DNA of 64,000 nt from Vulcanisaeta moutnovskia 768-28 (lineage in GTDB: Archaea; Thermoproteota; Thermoprotei; Thermoproteales; Thermocladiaceae), in the NCBI RefSeq assembly GCF_000190315.1, contig NC_015151.1, positions 2,148,509 through 2,212,508 of the forward strand, in the 5' to 3' direction. This document shows positions 9,264 to 17,076 of this stretch, in pieces. The notes beneath the pieces were generated by a model that was not told the origin of the DNA, made no database searches, and saw only the letters and a program-made list of their open reading frames with translations. Position 1 is the stretch's first letter; each line of letters starts with the position of its first letter. Both the position numbers and the translations under genes were made by a program.

Positions 9264-11483
9264 TTAGTACTGCGATATGAAGTCCTCAACCTTCGGAATC
9301 TCCTTAGGCAACCCCTTCCTCTCCCTAATCTTCATTACTATATCAACAAGCATGTTCTCAGGAACTGGCGACCACCTTGAGAACTGAAGGCTCCAGAACA
9401 CTCTACCTGCGGTGGCACTTCTCAACTCGTCGCTTAGGGTAAATGATTCAATGACGGGTATCTCACCCTTAATCGTAACCATGTACTCAGACTGCACCAT
9501 ATCAATAACCTTACCCCTATGCCTATTCAACACGCCAATTACTGAGCCAATGTTTTCCTGGGTCGTCTTAGCCTCTATGGAAAGCACAGGTTCAAGCAGT
9601 GTTGGTCTTGCTGCGAGTATTCCAGCCATTATGGCGTTCTTCGTTGCTGGCATTATCTGGGCTGGACCTCTATGTGCTGGATCCTCGTGAACGACAGCAT
9701 CATGGAGTATTACCTTTATTCCTCTAACTGGTTCCTGAGCTAATGGGCCTGTTTGTATTGACCACCTAAAGCCCTGCACTATGTAGTCCCGAATCTCCCT
9801 AAGGTACTGAATACCTGTTGTTTTATCAACAAGGACATTAATGTACTGCTCGTCAACGGTCCAAATGCCCCTAGCCTCATCAGTATCCCAACCAGCCTTC
9901 TCCCTAAGTATCTTGGCTCTCTCCCTTGGATCCTGGTCATCAGTAACCTCACCGTATTGAATTAACCTAATGGTCTCCTCATCAAGCGGCTCAACACTTA
10001 TGTATAGCCTATTGTGCTTATTTGGTGACTTGCCCTCGAAGGTAGGCGATGTAGTCCTAACGGCCTCCCTAAACCTGACCAATGGTTGTGATACTGCGAA
10101 ATCAAGCTTAGTCCTCTCCTTAAGCAACCACGTGGCAATTTCGAGATGAAGTGTACCAACGCCACTAAGTAATATCTGTCCAGTCTCCTCATCAATCTTT
10201 AAGCTAAGTGTTGGATCTTCAATAGTTAACTCCTTAAGACCTTCAACAAGCTTTGCAAGGTCATTTGGATTCTTGGGTTCTATTGCGACTGTGACTACGG
10301 GCTCGCTTATATACTTCATTCTCTCAAATGGTGCAGCCACGTCCTTAATTGATGAAGCTACAATGGTCTCACCAGCCCTCGCATCATCAACACCCAATAA
10401 AGCAACTATGTTGCCAGCAGGTACCTCAGGTATCACTATTCTATTTGGACCCATGTATAGGTATGTCTGTAAGACCCTCTTGGAAGTCTTGGCATTTATT
10501 AGGTAGACCTCGTCACCCTCCCTAATAGTGCCACTAAACACCCTGCCAGTAGCTATCAAACCTGCATGTGGGTCCTTATTCATCTTACTAACAGCTATTA
10601 CGGTTGGTCCATCTGGGTCAGCCTCAAGCAATGCCTTACCAAGTGGTGAGTTTATGTCACCTCTCCAAATCTTTGGTATTCTATATCTCTGAGCAACGTT
10701 TGGTGGTGGTACATGCTCAACAATCATGTTTAGGATAGCCCTATACAGTGGAAATTCCTGGGCTAATTCATCAACGTAATTCTTCTCATAGGCATCAACA
10801 ATATTACTGAATTTAAGACCTGCCTTTGCGGCTTGCGGTATCGTTACTCCCCACTTATTCAGTGCCGAACCCAGCGCTACCTGACCTTTTGATGGATCAA
10901 CCTTCCACTTATCCTTGAAATTCGGATCAGCATACATATCTATTAAATTATTGAAGTCCTTAACTATCTCAATAATCCTTTCCTGGATCTCATTTGGATT
11001 AAGCCTAAGCTCCTTGATTAATCTATCAATCTTATTAATAAAGAGCACAGGCCTAACCATCTCCTCCATTGCCTGCCTAACCACAGTCTCTGTCTGTGTC
11101 ATGACACCCTCAACGGCGTCAACAACGACGAGTGCGCCATCCATAACCCTGAGAGACCTCGTAACATGACCCGTGAAGTCAACATGCCCTGGCGTATCAA
11201 CAAAGTTGATTATATATGGCTTACCCTCATACTCAAAGTATAGACTTATATTAGCAGACTTAACAGTCATTTGTCGTAATTGCTCTATCTCAACATAATC
11301 CATAGCAAGGGCCTTACCAGCAACCTTAGGGCTTAGTAAACCAGCACCCATTAGTAATGAGTCTGTTGTGGTTGTCTTACCATGATCAACATGCGCCAGG
11401 GTACCTGCATTTCTAACCTGGGCAGGATTTCGCATCATTGATAGTATATCCTCGATTTTCTTCTCGATAATCCTAACTGCCAT
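9264..11483 (-). CDS. fusA: Translation elongation factor 2 (aEF-2)
   Basis: 739 residues, all five EF-2/EF-G domains. G1 AHVDHGKT (30-37), DTPGHVDF (G3) and NKIDR (G4) are present. The domain IV tip has HEDPAHRGPAQI, where His604 is the expected diphthamide site; this separates it from bacterial EF-G. It drives GTP-dependent translocation on the ribosome. The start at 11483 gives the standard archaeal N-terminus. It appears monocistronic or co-transcribed with the Mrp gene behind it. Confidence 0.98.
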   Translation of the reverse strand: MAVRIIEKKIEDILSMMRNPAQVRNAGTLAHVDHGKTTTTDSLLMGAGLLSPKVAGKALAMDYVEIEQLRQMTVKSANISLYFEYEGKPYIINFVDTPGHVDFTGHVTRSLRVMDGALVVVDAVEGVMTQTETVVRQAMEEMVRPVLFINKIDRLIKELRLNPNEIQERIIEIVKDFNNLIDMYADPNFKDKWKVDPSKGQVALGSALNKWGVTIPQAAKAGLKFSNIVDAYEKNYVDELAQEFPLYRAILNMIVEHVPPPNVAQRYRIPKIWRGDINSPLGKALLEADPDGPTVIAVSKMNKDPHAGLIATGRVFSGTIREGDEVYLINAKTSKRVLQTYLYMGPNRIVIPEVPAGNIVALLGVDDARAGETIVASSIKDVAAPFERMKYISEPVVTVAIEPKNPNDLAKLVEGLKELTIEDPTLSLKIDEETGQILLSGVGTLHLEIATWLLKERTKLDFAVSQPLVRFREAVRTTSPTFEGKSPNKHNRLYISVEPLDEETIRLIQYGEVTDDQDPRERAKILREKAGWDTDEARGIWTVDEQYINVLVDKTTGIQYLREIRDYIVQGFRWSIQTGPLAQEPVRGIKVILHDAVVHEDPAHRGPAQIMPATKNAIMAGILAARPTLLEPVLSIEAKTTQENIGSVIGVLNRHRGKVIDMVQSEYMVTIKGEIPVIESFTLSDELRSATAGRVFWSLQFSRWSPVPENMLVDIVMKIRERKGLPKEIPKVEDFISQY

Positions 11484-11557
11484 CGATAATCAAAACCCAG
11501 CGTTAAGTAGTCCTAATAAACCTTTCTAATAACGATACGAGAAGTGACTAATACAAT

Positions 11558-12217
11558 TCATGAAAAGTCGTCCCTGCTCTCCTTCATGTGCTTACTGCAC
11601 GTGTTCATTAATGATAATAAACGATCTGAACAATTAATGTAATACCCTGGATTAATCGAATAATCACCAACTAACCTATCTAGTTCACCAATAACGAGTC
11701 TCCTTGAAACTGAGGAATAACCTCTCTTACAATCGCCCAATGAGTAGTCAATTAGTAGGTAATAAGTTGATGGGATGGCGATTTCCGTAGGTAATGATCC
11801 CAGTAACAATTCCTTAGCAACATTGAGGTGAACATTCCCATGCCTGAGGTAATGTCCACCACCAATACCCACCAAATGAGCAAATTCATGGGCAAGCACC
11901 TGCCAGCCCCAATAATTAGCACAGTTACCAAAGTCATACCTAATACGATTAACCCCAATATGAACACTAACGGATTTATATCTCCTAATGTACATTACAT
12001 AACCATAGACACGTCTATAACTGACATTACCATGAATATAAACACTACGTATATCCTCAGGAACCCCAAAGGAATGGGCATTATTAAACATGGTAATTAT
12101 AAAATTAATAATACTATTATTCTTAAAATCCTTGGTACTAAGCAGGTTAATAATGGAATGACTAATGCTATACCTAACTCCATTATTCAATACCTTGACC
12201 CACAGACCCAAAAACAT
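11558..12217 (-). CDS. Putative zinc metallopeptidase (HExxH), unrecognised family
   Basis: 219 residues, no signal peptide seen. HEFAH (110-114) is a zincin HExxH motif, followed by GIGGGHYLRHGNVH with three more histidines (122, 126, 130) that could supply a third zinc ligand. Cysteines at about 99, 161, 200 and 209 are spread through the chain. The spacing does not fit metzincins (HExxHxxGxxH) or archaemetzincin. Start uncertain: the TATA box TTATAAATTA lies only about 8-18 bp before the ATG at 12217, so initiation may be at a downstream TTG (12211 or 12190). A 134-codon frame on the opposite strand is not supported. Confidence 0.6.
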   Translation of the reverse strand: MFLGLWVKVLNNGVRYSISHSIINLLSTKDFKNNSIINFIITMFNNAHSFGVPEDIRSVYIHGNVSYRRVYGYVMYIRRYKSVSVHIGVNRIRYDFGNCANYWGWQVLAHEFAHLVGIGGGHYLRHGNVHLNVAKELLLGSLPTEIAIPSTYYLLIDYSLGDCKRGYSSVSRRLVIGELDRLVGDYSINPGYYINCSDRLLSLMNTCSKHMKESRDDFS

Positions 12218-12239
12218 GCCATTAATTTATAAGCAAAAT

Positions 12240-12302
12240 CCTCCAGGGAGATTCAGTTCCAGGCTAATCTCCTCATTAATCGGTGGAGGTGCATATCATC
12301 AC
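12240..12302 (-). ncRNA. Candidate C/D box sRNA in a structured intergenic region
   Basis: Minus strand 12302-12253 (50 nt): C box GTGATGA (12296-12302), 12-nt guide TATGCACCTCCA, degenerate D' CCGA, poor C' TTAATGA, then CTGA (12253-12256) as D box. A TATA-like run (12321-12337) lies about 26 nt upstream. The guide is complementary to GGAGGTGCAT, which I recall from crenarchaeal 16S rRNA near E. coli position 1045. The same stretch also folds as nested stems: CCTCCA/TGGAGG (12240-12245/12284-12289) and GGAGATT/AATCTCC (12247-12253/12266-12272), so a different structured RNA or operator is possible. Confidence 0.35.
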
Positions 12303-12360
12303 TGGGACTAAAATATTACACTATACTTATACTTATAAAGTATTATATTAAGTAACAATC

Positions 12361-13050
12361 ATGGTAAAGTGGATTAAGTTAACTGTAATTAATGATAATA
12401 AGCCAAACTCATCACTACTGAATGATTGGGGATGGAGCATACTCATTGAGACAGATAAATGGGTGCTTCTTTATGATGCTGATACGGAACCGAGGATTAT
12501 GGAGAATAACATTAAGGCCTTGGGCATAGACCTCAATAGAATCGATGCAGCCTTTCTTAGTCATTATCACGCAGATCACTACGGCGGATTTAAATATATT
12601 AGTGAAATTAGGAGAGGATTGATTGTCTATGTTCCTGATGTGGATGACGTACTGCGTAGGTGGGGCCTCAACCCAGTTACAGTTAGGGATTCGAAGGAGG
12701 TACTTGAGGATGCCGTTACGACGGGTGTCATGAGTGGTATGGGTGTTTATGAACATTCATTAATTATTAAATTGAGCGGTTATGGTTCTGTTGTTGTGGT
12801 TGGTTGTTCCCACCCTGGCATTGACAATATCGTGAAGAGAAGCCATGAGTTGCTCGGTGATGTTTACCTGATAATTGGTGGTTTCCACGGCCCATCTAGG
12901 CAACAACTTGATGTTGTCGCTAAGTACTCAAGGTATGTATGCCCAGCGCATTGCTCTGGCGATGAGGCTAGACACTACGTGAGCGTGGCTTATAGGGATA
13001 AGTATTGCGATGTTAAGACCGGTACTGTAATTATCCTACCAATGAGTTGA
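12361..13050 (+). CDS. Metallo-beta-lactamase fold hydrolase (MptE/RFAP-type subfamily)
   Basis: 229 residues. The first metal motif is SHYHADH (67-73, HxHxDH), followed by GCSHPG for the third ligand and a C-terminal GGFHG and CPAHCSG. This layout, with IIGGFHG and the terminal histidine loop, matches the group often annotated as dihydropterin-ribofuranosylaminobenzene phosphate synthase-like hydrolases; the real substrate is unknown. ACTTATAAAG at 12331-12340 precedes the ATG by about 25 nt, so the transcript is leaderless. Confidence 0.8.
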   Translation: MVKWIKLTVINDNKPNSSLLNDWGWSILIETDKWVLLYDADTEPRIMENNIKALGIDLNRIDAAFLSHYHADHYGGFKYISEIRRGLIVYVPDVDDVLRRWGLNPVTVRDSKEVLEDAVTTGVMSGMGVYEHSLIIKLSGYGSVVVVGCSHPGIDNIVKRSHELLGDVYLIIGGFHGPSRQQLDVVAKYSRYVCPAHCSGDEARHYVSVAYRDKYCDVKTGTVIILPMS

Positions 13051-13099
13051 TTCAACTAGAATGGTTCTTAAATTAGTGGGGTAATATCGTTGATTAATA

Positions 13100-13381
13100 A
13101 TGGTTAGTAAGGACGTGATCTTCGATGAGGTTAGGAGGGTTGGTAGAGAGTGGGTGATTAGGGGTAGAGTTAGGAGTAGGTCTAGACCAAATACCTGGCA
13201 TAGTGTTGAGGTTAGGATTAGGAGGTTGAGGAATGGTGAGGTTGCCATGGTTGGTAGGTGTGATTGTGAGGCGTTTACTAAGGGCCACATGGTTTGCTGG
13301 CACATGCTCCACCTGACCAATGCCTTTATTAAGAATAGGCATAGGTTGGTTAGTGGCCTTGGGTTTTCTGTTAATTATTGA
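13100..13381 (+). CDS. Small SWIM zinc-finger protein
   Basis: 93 residues, strongly basic N-terminal half. C54-x-C56 and C66-x-H68 in GRCDCEAFTKGHMVCWHML form the SWIM CxC(n)CxH zinc site, here with nine residues between pairs. SWIM domains bind DNA or proteins. Archaeal SWIM proteins of this size are uncharacterised; some link to recombination factors. The gene follows the MBL gene by 49 bp on the same strand, with TTCTTAAATTAG at 13065-13075 as a possible promoter. Confidence 0.75.
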   Translation: MVSKDVIFDEVRRVGREWVIRGRVRSRSRPNTWHSVEVRIRRLRNGEVAMVGRCDCEAFTKGHMVCWHMLHLTNAFIKNRHRLVSGLGFSVNY

Positions 13382-13421
13382 TTGAAAGAAAGATTTTTAA
13401 CACAGCACTAGGTCAATAGTT

Positions 13422-13997
13422 GTGCTTGACCTACTATCAATAATGGTATTCATATACCTAGCAGGAAATAACTCATTGGTAACCATAAACGCAACGTTAT
13501 ATACACCAGCACTGCTAATGAACATAACACTTCCTGTGCAGCCCCTGGGCCCCGTAACTGTGGTAAATAGTACAGGACAATCAATACCCTACTACATATC
13601 GAATAACGAGGTATACCTATCTATGGTTAATCCAGGAAATGTAACAATAATATATACGCCATACATAAACGTCCTTAACAATGGAACACTACAAATAAGG
13701 ATAAGCACTGACTACGAAACTCAAGTCTACATGGCAAGTAATGTATTGCCAACAACAATACCAAGTAATATACAGGGCTTTCAGGAAACGAGCAATGGAA
13801 TTGTACTGGCACTAGCGCCAGGTAATTACGTGATAAACTTCATAACAACAGGACCTGTAATAACCACAACCACACAACATGCAATGAAGACGAACATGGC
13901 GCAGTCCGCTCTTTACTCATCATTAGGCTACATAATAGTAATAATTATGATCGCGCTGATACTATCGGTATTACTCATCATGAGACACCGGAAGTGA
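13422..13997 (+). CDS. Surface-anchored protein with C-terminal membrane helix, function unknown
   Basis: 191 residues. A short hydrophobic N-terminus (MLDLLSIMVFIYLAG) suggests secretion. A Thr/Asn/Ile/Val-rich beta domain (20-160) follows, then one strong transmembrane helix (about 165-187) and a basic end RHRK. This is a typical archaeal membrane-anchored extracellular protein with many N-glycosylation sequons (for example NIT, NST, NGT). I do not recognise a family. It starts with GTG 26-30 nt after AGATTTTTAACA (13389-13400). Confidence 0.65.
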   Translation: MLDLLSIMVFIYLAGNNSLVTINATLYTPALLMNITLPVQPLGPVTVVNSTGQSIPYYISNNEVYLSMVNPGNVTIIYTPYINVLNNGTLQIRISTDYETQVYMASNVLPTTIPSNIQGFQETSNGIVLALAPGNYVINFITTGPVITTTTQHAMKTNMAQSALYSSLGYIIVIIMIALILSVLLIMRHRK

Positions 13998-14045
13998 TTA
14001 GTAAAACCCGGGTAAACGTTAATAATTGAATCACTAATTAAGGTT

Positions 14046-14522
14046 GTGAGCCTAAAATTACCACCATACACATTTGACGACTTCCAGATAGGCATGAAAA
14101 TGAGGTCACAGGGATTAACAGTCACTGAGACCCATATCATCCAGTTTTCTGGATTAACGGGAGATTACAACCCATTACACGTTGATGATGTGTTTGCAAA
14201 AGAGACCATATTTGAGGGTAGGGTCGCCCATGGACTACTGATCCAAGCCCTCGCCGTTGGTCTATTCGCACCGTTAGTTGCTGGGACAACGATAGCATTA
14301 ATTGAGGTTAGCTCGAAATTTTTAAGGCCAGTTAAGATTGGTGACACGATATACGTCGAGTCCGAGGTCGTTGATAAGAAACCAAGCGAGAAGTACAATG
14401 GTGGTATAATAACATTCAGGCATGAAGTTAAGAATCAAAGAGGAGAGACAGTAGCTACAATAGAGACGAAGCTCCTAATAGCAAGGGGATTAGCAATAAG
14501 GAAGAATGCATTAAAGGCGTAA
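14046..14522 (+). CDS. MaoC-like (R)-specific hydratase
   Basis: 158 residues, single hot-dog domain. The hydratase 2 motif is present: FSGLTGDYNPLHVDDVFA with catalytic Asp and His, followed by GRVAHGLL. Such proteins hydrate 2-enoyl-CoAs or act as acyl dehydratases in the cytoplasm. The start is a GTG at 14046. It lies after the anchored surface protein and 55 bp before tRNA-Gln. No other fatty acid gene is adjacent, so the pathway is open. Confidence 0.88.
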   Translation: MSLKLPPYTFDDFQIGMKMRSQGLTVTETHIIQFSGLTGDYNPLHVDDVFAKETIFEGRVAHGLLIQALAVGLFAPLVAGTTIALIEVSSKFLRPVKIGDTIYVESEVVDKKPSEKYNGGIITFRHEVKNQRGETVATIETKLLIARGLAIRKNALKA

Positions 14523-14545
14523 AGCCGTAGATCACGACGAGTAGC

Positions 14546-14555
14546 GCTTTTAAAC
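14546..14555 (+). promoter_or_regulatory. TATA box of the tRNA-Gln gene
   Basis: GCTTTTAAAC lies about 27 nt before the tRNA 5' end at 14578, the standard archaeal TATA spacing. Confidence 0.6.
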
Positions 14556-14577
14556 TGGGTCCTTTATTATCATTACT

Positions 14578-14653
14578 AGCCGGGTCGTCTAGCGGCCAAG
14601 GATGGCGGGCTTTGGACCCGTTGACCCCGGTTCGAATCCGGGCCCGGCTACCA
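14578..14653 (+). tRNA. tRNA-Gln (anticodon TTG), CCA encoded
   Basis: The acceptor stem AGCCGGG/CCCGGCT pairs perfectly. The anticodon arm is GCGGG-CTTTGGA-CCCGT with anticodon TTG, and the T arm is CCCGG-TTCGAAT-CCGGG. The discriminator is A and CCA is encoded (14651-14653). A 5' adenosine is usual for archaeal tRNA-Gln, which is normally charged by way of Glu-tRNA(Gln). No intron. Confidence 0.95.
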
Positions 14654-14830
14654 GTTGGAGCATTCGTTTTTGTTCATTCTGCCTGGTGTCCTCCTTAACC
14701 TGTACTTACTCACCGTCTTTTCATGTATCTTTTTCAATACCTCATAGACCTTGTGAGCTTTAGATTCTCTTAATTCCATCATAGTTATGTATGCGTCAAA
14801 AGCTGTTATTGCGGCCTTACTTCCTCGCAT
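14648..14830 (-). CDS. Small hypothetical protein next to tRNA-Gln
   Basis: 60 residues, charged and helical, with a basic C-terminal half (KKIHEKTVSKYRLRRTPGR). Amino-acid make-up looks like a real protein and the ATG at 14830 has an AT-rich promoter-like stretch (CAAAATAA) about 20 nt upstream. Its stop codon overlaps the tRNA 3' end on the other strand. A TTTGCGCT element lies upstream at 14847-14854, like the repeats before the RHH regulator gene at 45119. No recognised family. Confidence 0.45.
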   Translation of the reverse strand: MRGSKAAITAFDAYITMMELRESKAHKVYEVLKKIHEKTVSKYRLRRTPGRMNKNECSNW

Positions 14831-14916
14831 GTTGCAAATGAGTTATTTTGCGCTACTGTGTTAATTAGGTGATTAAGGGAATAGATATAGAGCTAAGCAA
14901 TCATATCGCCCTGTGA

Positions 14917-15672
14917 TTAAAGTCTCGGATATAGTACAACCACTCTACTGGATCTTCCGATTTTTTCATGGGTCATTACCCTGACATACCTACCTACCCT
15001 ACTCATTGCATCATTTAATTCCTCCTGAGTTGGTCTTCTCCAGGGTGTGCCTGGTATTGGTATTAATGGATCAATTATTAGAGTTGGGTCCTTTGCAATA
15101 CCTGCTAGGTATTTCGCTATTTCCTCAATGTCATTAATATCGTTTAGCCCAGGTATTAACACGGTCTCAAAAATAACCTTAATACCACTCTCCAGTAATC
15201 GCCCCGTATTCCTTAGTACAGGTTCAAGGGGTTTGCCCGTATACTTGATGTGCTTTTTTGGATCAAGGGTCTTGATCCCAATGATGACTTCACAATCACC
15301 GCACAATTTTAACTCATTGAGTAATTCATTGTTTATTTCGTAGGCGTTGGTTAGTAATCTTATTCTTAGTTTCCTATTACTCAACTCCTTAATTATCATA
15401 GGTAAAGCTGGATCAATTGTTGGTTCTTCGCCACCGAGAACAGCCTCCTCTAGGCCATATTTAGCTATTGCATCATTGATTATTCCCAGGAATTCATCCG
15501 TGCTTAACAATCCCTGAAACCTCAGTCTAGTCAATTCGTTATTACTTAGATGATGATCCCATGGCGTTAGTTTCCTTATGCACCATGGACAGTGGAAATT
15601 ACAACCCATGTATTGTACATAGGCTGATTTTATATCGATGTAATACGTTATGTGACTTATCCTTGTTATCAC
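14917..15672 (-). CDS. Radical SAM protein
   Basis: 251 residues. C24-x3-C28-x2-C31 (MGCNFHCPWC) binds the 4Fe-4S/SAM cluster. GGEEPT is the glycine-rich SAM motif and the rest is a partial TIM barrel ending near IPGTPWRRPT. It resembles the pyruvate formate-lyase-activating-enzyme-like branch found in many archaea, whose target is unknown. The gene starts at 15672, with a divergent gene 76 bp away. Confidence 0.85.
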   Translation of the reverse strand: MITRISHITYYIDIKSAYVQYMGCNFHCPWCIRKLTPWDHHLSNNELTRLRFQGLLSTDEFLGIINDAIAKYGLEEAVLGGEEPTIDPALPMIIKELSNRKLRIRLLTNAYEINNELLNELKLCGDCEVIIGIKTLDPKKHIKYTGKPLEPVLRNTGRLLESGIKVIFETVLIPGLNDINDIEEIAKYLAGIAKDPTLIIDPLIPIPGTPWRRPTQEELNDAMSRVGRYVRVMTHEKIGRSSRVVVLYPRL

Positions 15673-15748
15673 AAGATAGGATAAATAACCTACTTATAAA
15701 ACTGGTGTGACAAAAATTTAAAAACGGTTTAGACACTACGGTATTAAT

Positions 15749-16141
15749 ATGGGGATTTTTAGGAAGGAGTTTACGTATAATAAGCAGGTAAATCTCAATG
15801 ATGTTGTGCAGAAGTTCTCGAGTTATCTAGTTAATGATGGTTGGAGAGTGCAACAGAAGGTTGAGGGTAGTAGGGCTTTAGTGCAGGCCCAGAAGGGTGG
15901 TATATTGAGGGATCTAATTGCTGCTGATAGGGCCTTAACATTCACGTTTGAGCAATTTTCAGATAAGTTAAGGGTTACTGTTGGTGTTGGTAAGTGGTTA
16001 CAGAATCTTGCTGTAACGGCCCTTGAGACCCTCTTTCTTGGTGAATTATTCCTTGCCGTTGATGTTGCTGAGATGCTTTGGAATGAGCATGTGGAGAAAA
16101 CCCTAGTTAAGAAGCTTGAGGAGATCATTCAAACCTCATAG
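15749..16141 (+). CDS. Conserved hypothetical protein
   Basis: 130 residues, mixed alpha/beta. The N-terminal half looks like a small beta sheet protein (GWRVQQKVEGSRALVQAQKG), the C-terminal half is helical with a hydrophobic stretch VTALETLFLGELFLAVDVAEML. The sequence has good coding character and a TATA-like TTTAAAAACGG about 25 nt before the ATG. I do not recognise the family. It could associate with the membrane. Confidence 0.6.
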   Translation: MGIFRKEFTYNKQVNLNDVVQKFSSYLVNDGWRVQQKVEGSRALVQAQKGGILRDLIAADRALTFTFEQFSDKLRVTVGVGKWLQNLAVTALETLFLGELFLAVDVAEMLWNEHVEKTLVKKLEEIIQTS

Positions 16142-16242
16142 GCGCTCTTTAGCATTAAGGTTAAAATATGTCTTTATTAATGGTTTATTTGATGCTGATG
16201 ACTTGCCCATCTGATTATGTGATGTGGCTTTAGGGGCTGGGC

Positions 16243-17076
16243 TTAGACTGGTAATTCTACCCCTATGCTCTTTAGTACTGAAATCGCTATTTCCTTATCT
16301 TCCTGTGGTTTATTACCCGCAATGCCAATTGCAAATAATAATCCCTGTAATCTAAAGGGTACACCACCTGCTGATGTATTTAGTCTCTCGTTCCATTCGC
16401 TACCATGCTCAGTACCTGTATAGTTAGGAACTTCGTCAGATGGCAATTTAAAGGCTGCGGCGGTCCATGCTCTATCACGAGAAACCTCCAAATAACCGTA
16501 TGATGCACCATCCATTCTATATATTAATACTGGCCATCCCCATTCATCAACTATTGTTATGACTACTGGGTGTAACTTCTTCTCCATGACGTGATTGATC
16601 ACGGCGTCTGCTACCTTCCTTAATGACCTAAGTCTATCCTCGCCAATGAAGTCTATGTGATCCTCCCTATAAAATGCGCTCAACCCTGCCTGCGCTATTG
16701 CCTCATCCTCCTCAGCAGAACCACCACTATGCCCTATACCGCCAATAACCCTATTGCCTGAGATCACGGGCACTGAGCCGGGAATTATTGTGAGCCTACC
16801 ATTGTACTTAACATTGAGTCTCCAACCCTGCCCCCTCGTGATAACCTCAAGAACCCTAGCCGATGTCTTCATTGTTGCTGCTGTCCAAGCCTTGTCAATT
16901 GCAATATCAAAGGTTGCTGATAGCCCATTATCCCTACGTTCAGCTGCAATCACATGACCACCCTCATCTACCACAGCGAAACTACCTGGTAGCACCTTAT
17001 TATCCTGAGCATACCTAATCATTGCATCGATCATTTTTCTAGCAATATCAAGAGTTAAGAATCTCGGCGCACTCAT
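16243..17076 (-). CDS. Tandem GlcG/HbpS-domain protein
   Basis: 277 residues made of two GlcG/HbpS (DUF336) domains, roughly 5-135 and 140-277. Each half has the helix-sheet pattern with AVVDEGGH or TIVDEWGW, then a DKAWTAA or DRAWTAA helix and a GG-I/V-P loop. GlcG-like domains form oligomers and some bind heme or sit beside glycolate oxidase genes. Most family members are about 140 residues, so this is a fused dimer. Its start overlaps the stop of the FAD oxidase by 4 nt, so the two are translationally coupled and likely act together. Confidence 0.8.
   Translation of the reverse strand: MSAPRFLTLDIARKMIDAMIRYAQDNKVLPGSFAVVDEGGHVIAAERRDNGLSATFDIAIDKAWTAATMKTSARVLEVITRGQGWRLNVKYNGRLTIIPGSVPVISGNRVIGGIGHSGGSAEEDEAIAQAGLSAFYREDHIDFIGEDRLRSLRKVADAVINHVMEKKLHPVVITIVDEWGWPVLIYRMDGASYGYLEVSRDRAWTAAAFKLPSDEVPNYTGTEHGSEWNERLNTSAGGVPFRLQGLLFAIGIAGNKPQEDKEIAISVLKSIGVELPV

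Noticed and set aside
11828-12232. 134-codon plus-strand frame opposite the HExxH protein
   Set aside because: Unusual composition (Met/Asn/Thr/Ile), no promoter, and the minus strand carries the zincin motif.
16196-16240. Plus-strand C/D-like boxes (TGATGA, CTGA, GTGATGT, CTGG) with a TATA-like run upstream
   Set aside because: The C box lacks the purine, C' and D are degenerate and the first guide is only 9 nt. Kept out as a feature, although promoter spacing is reasonable.
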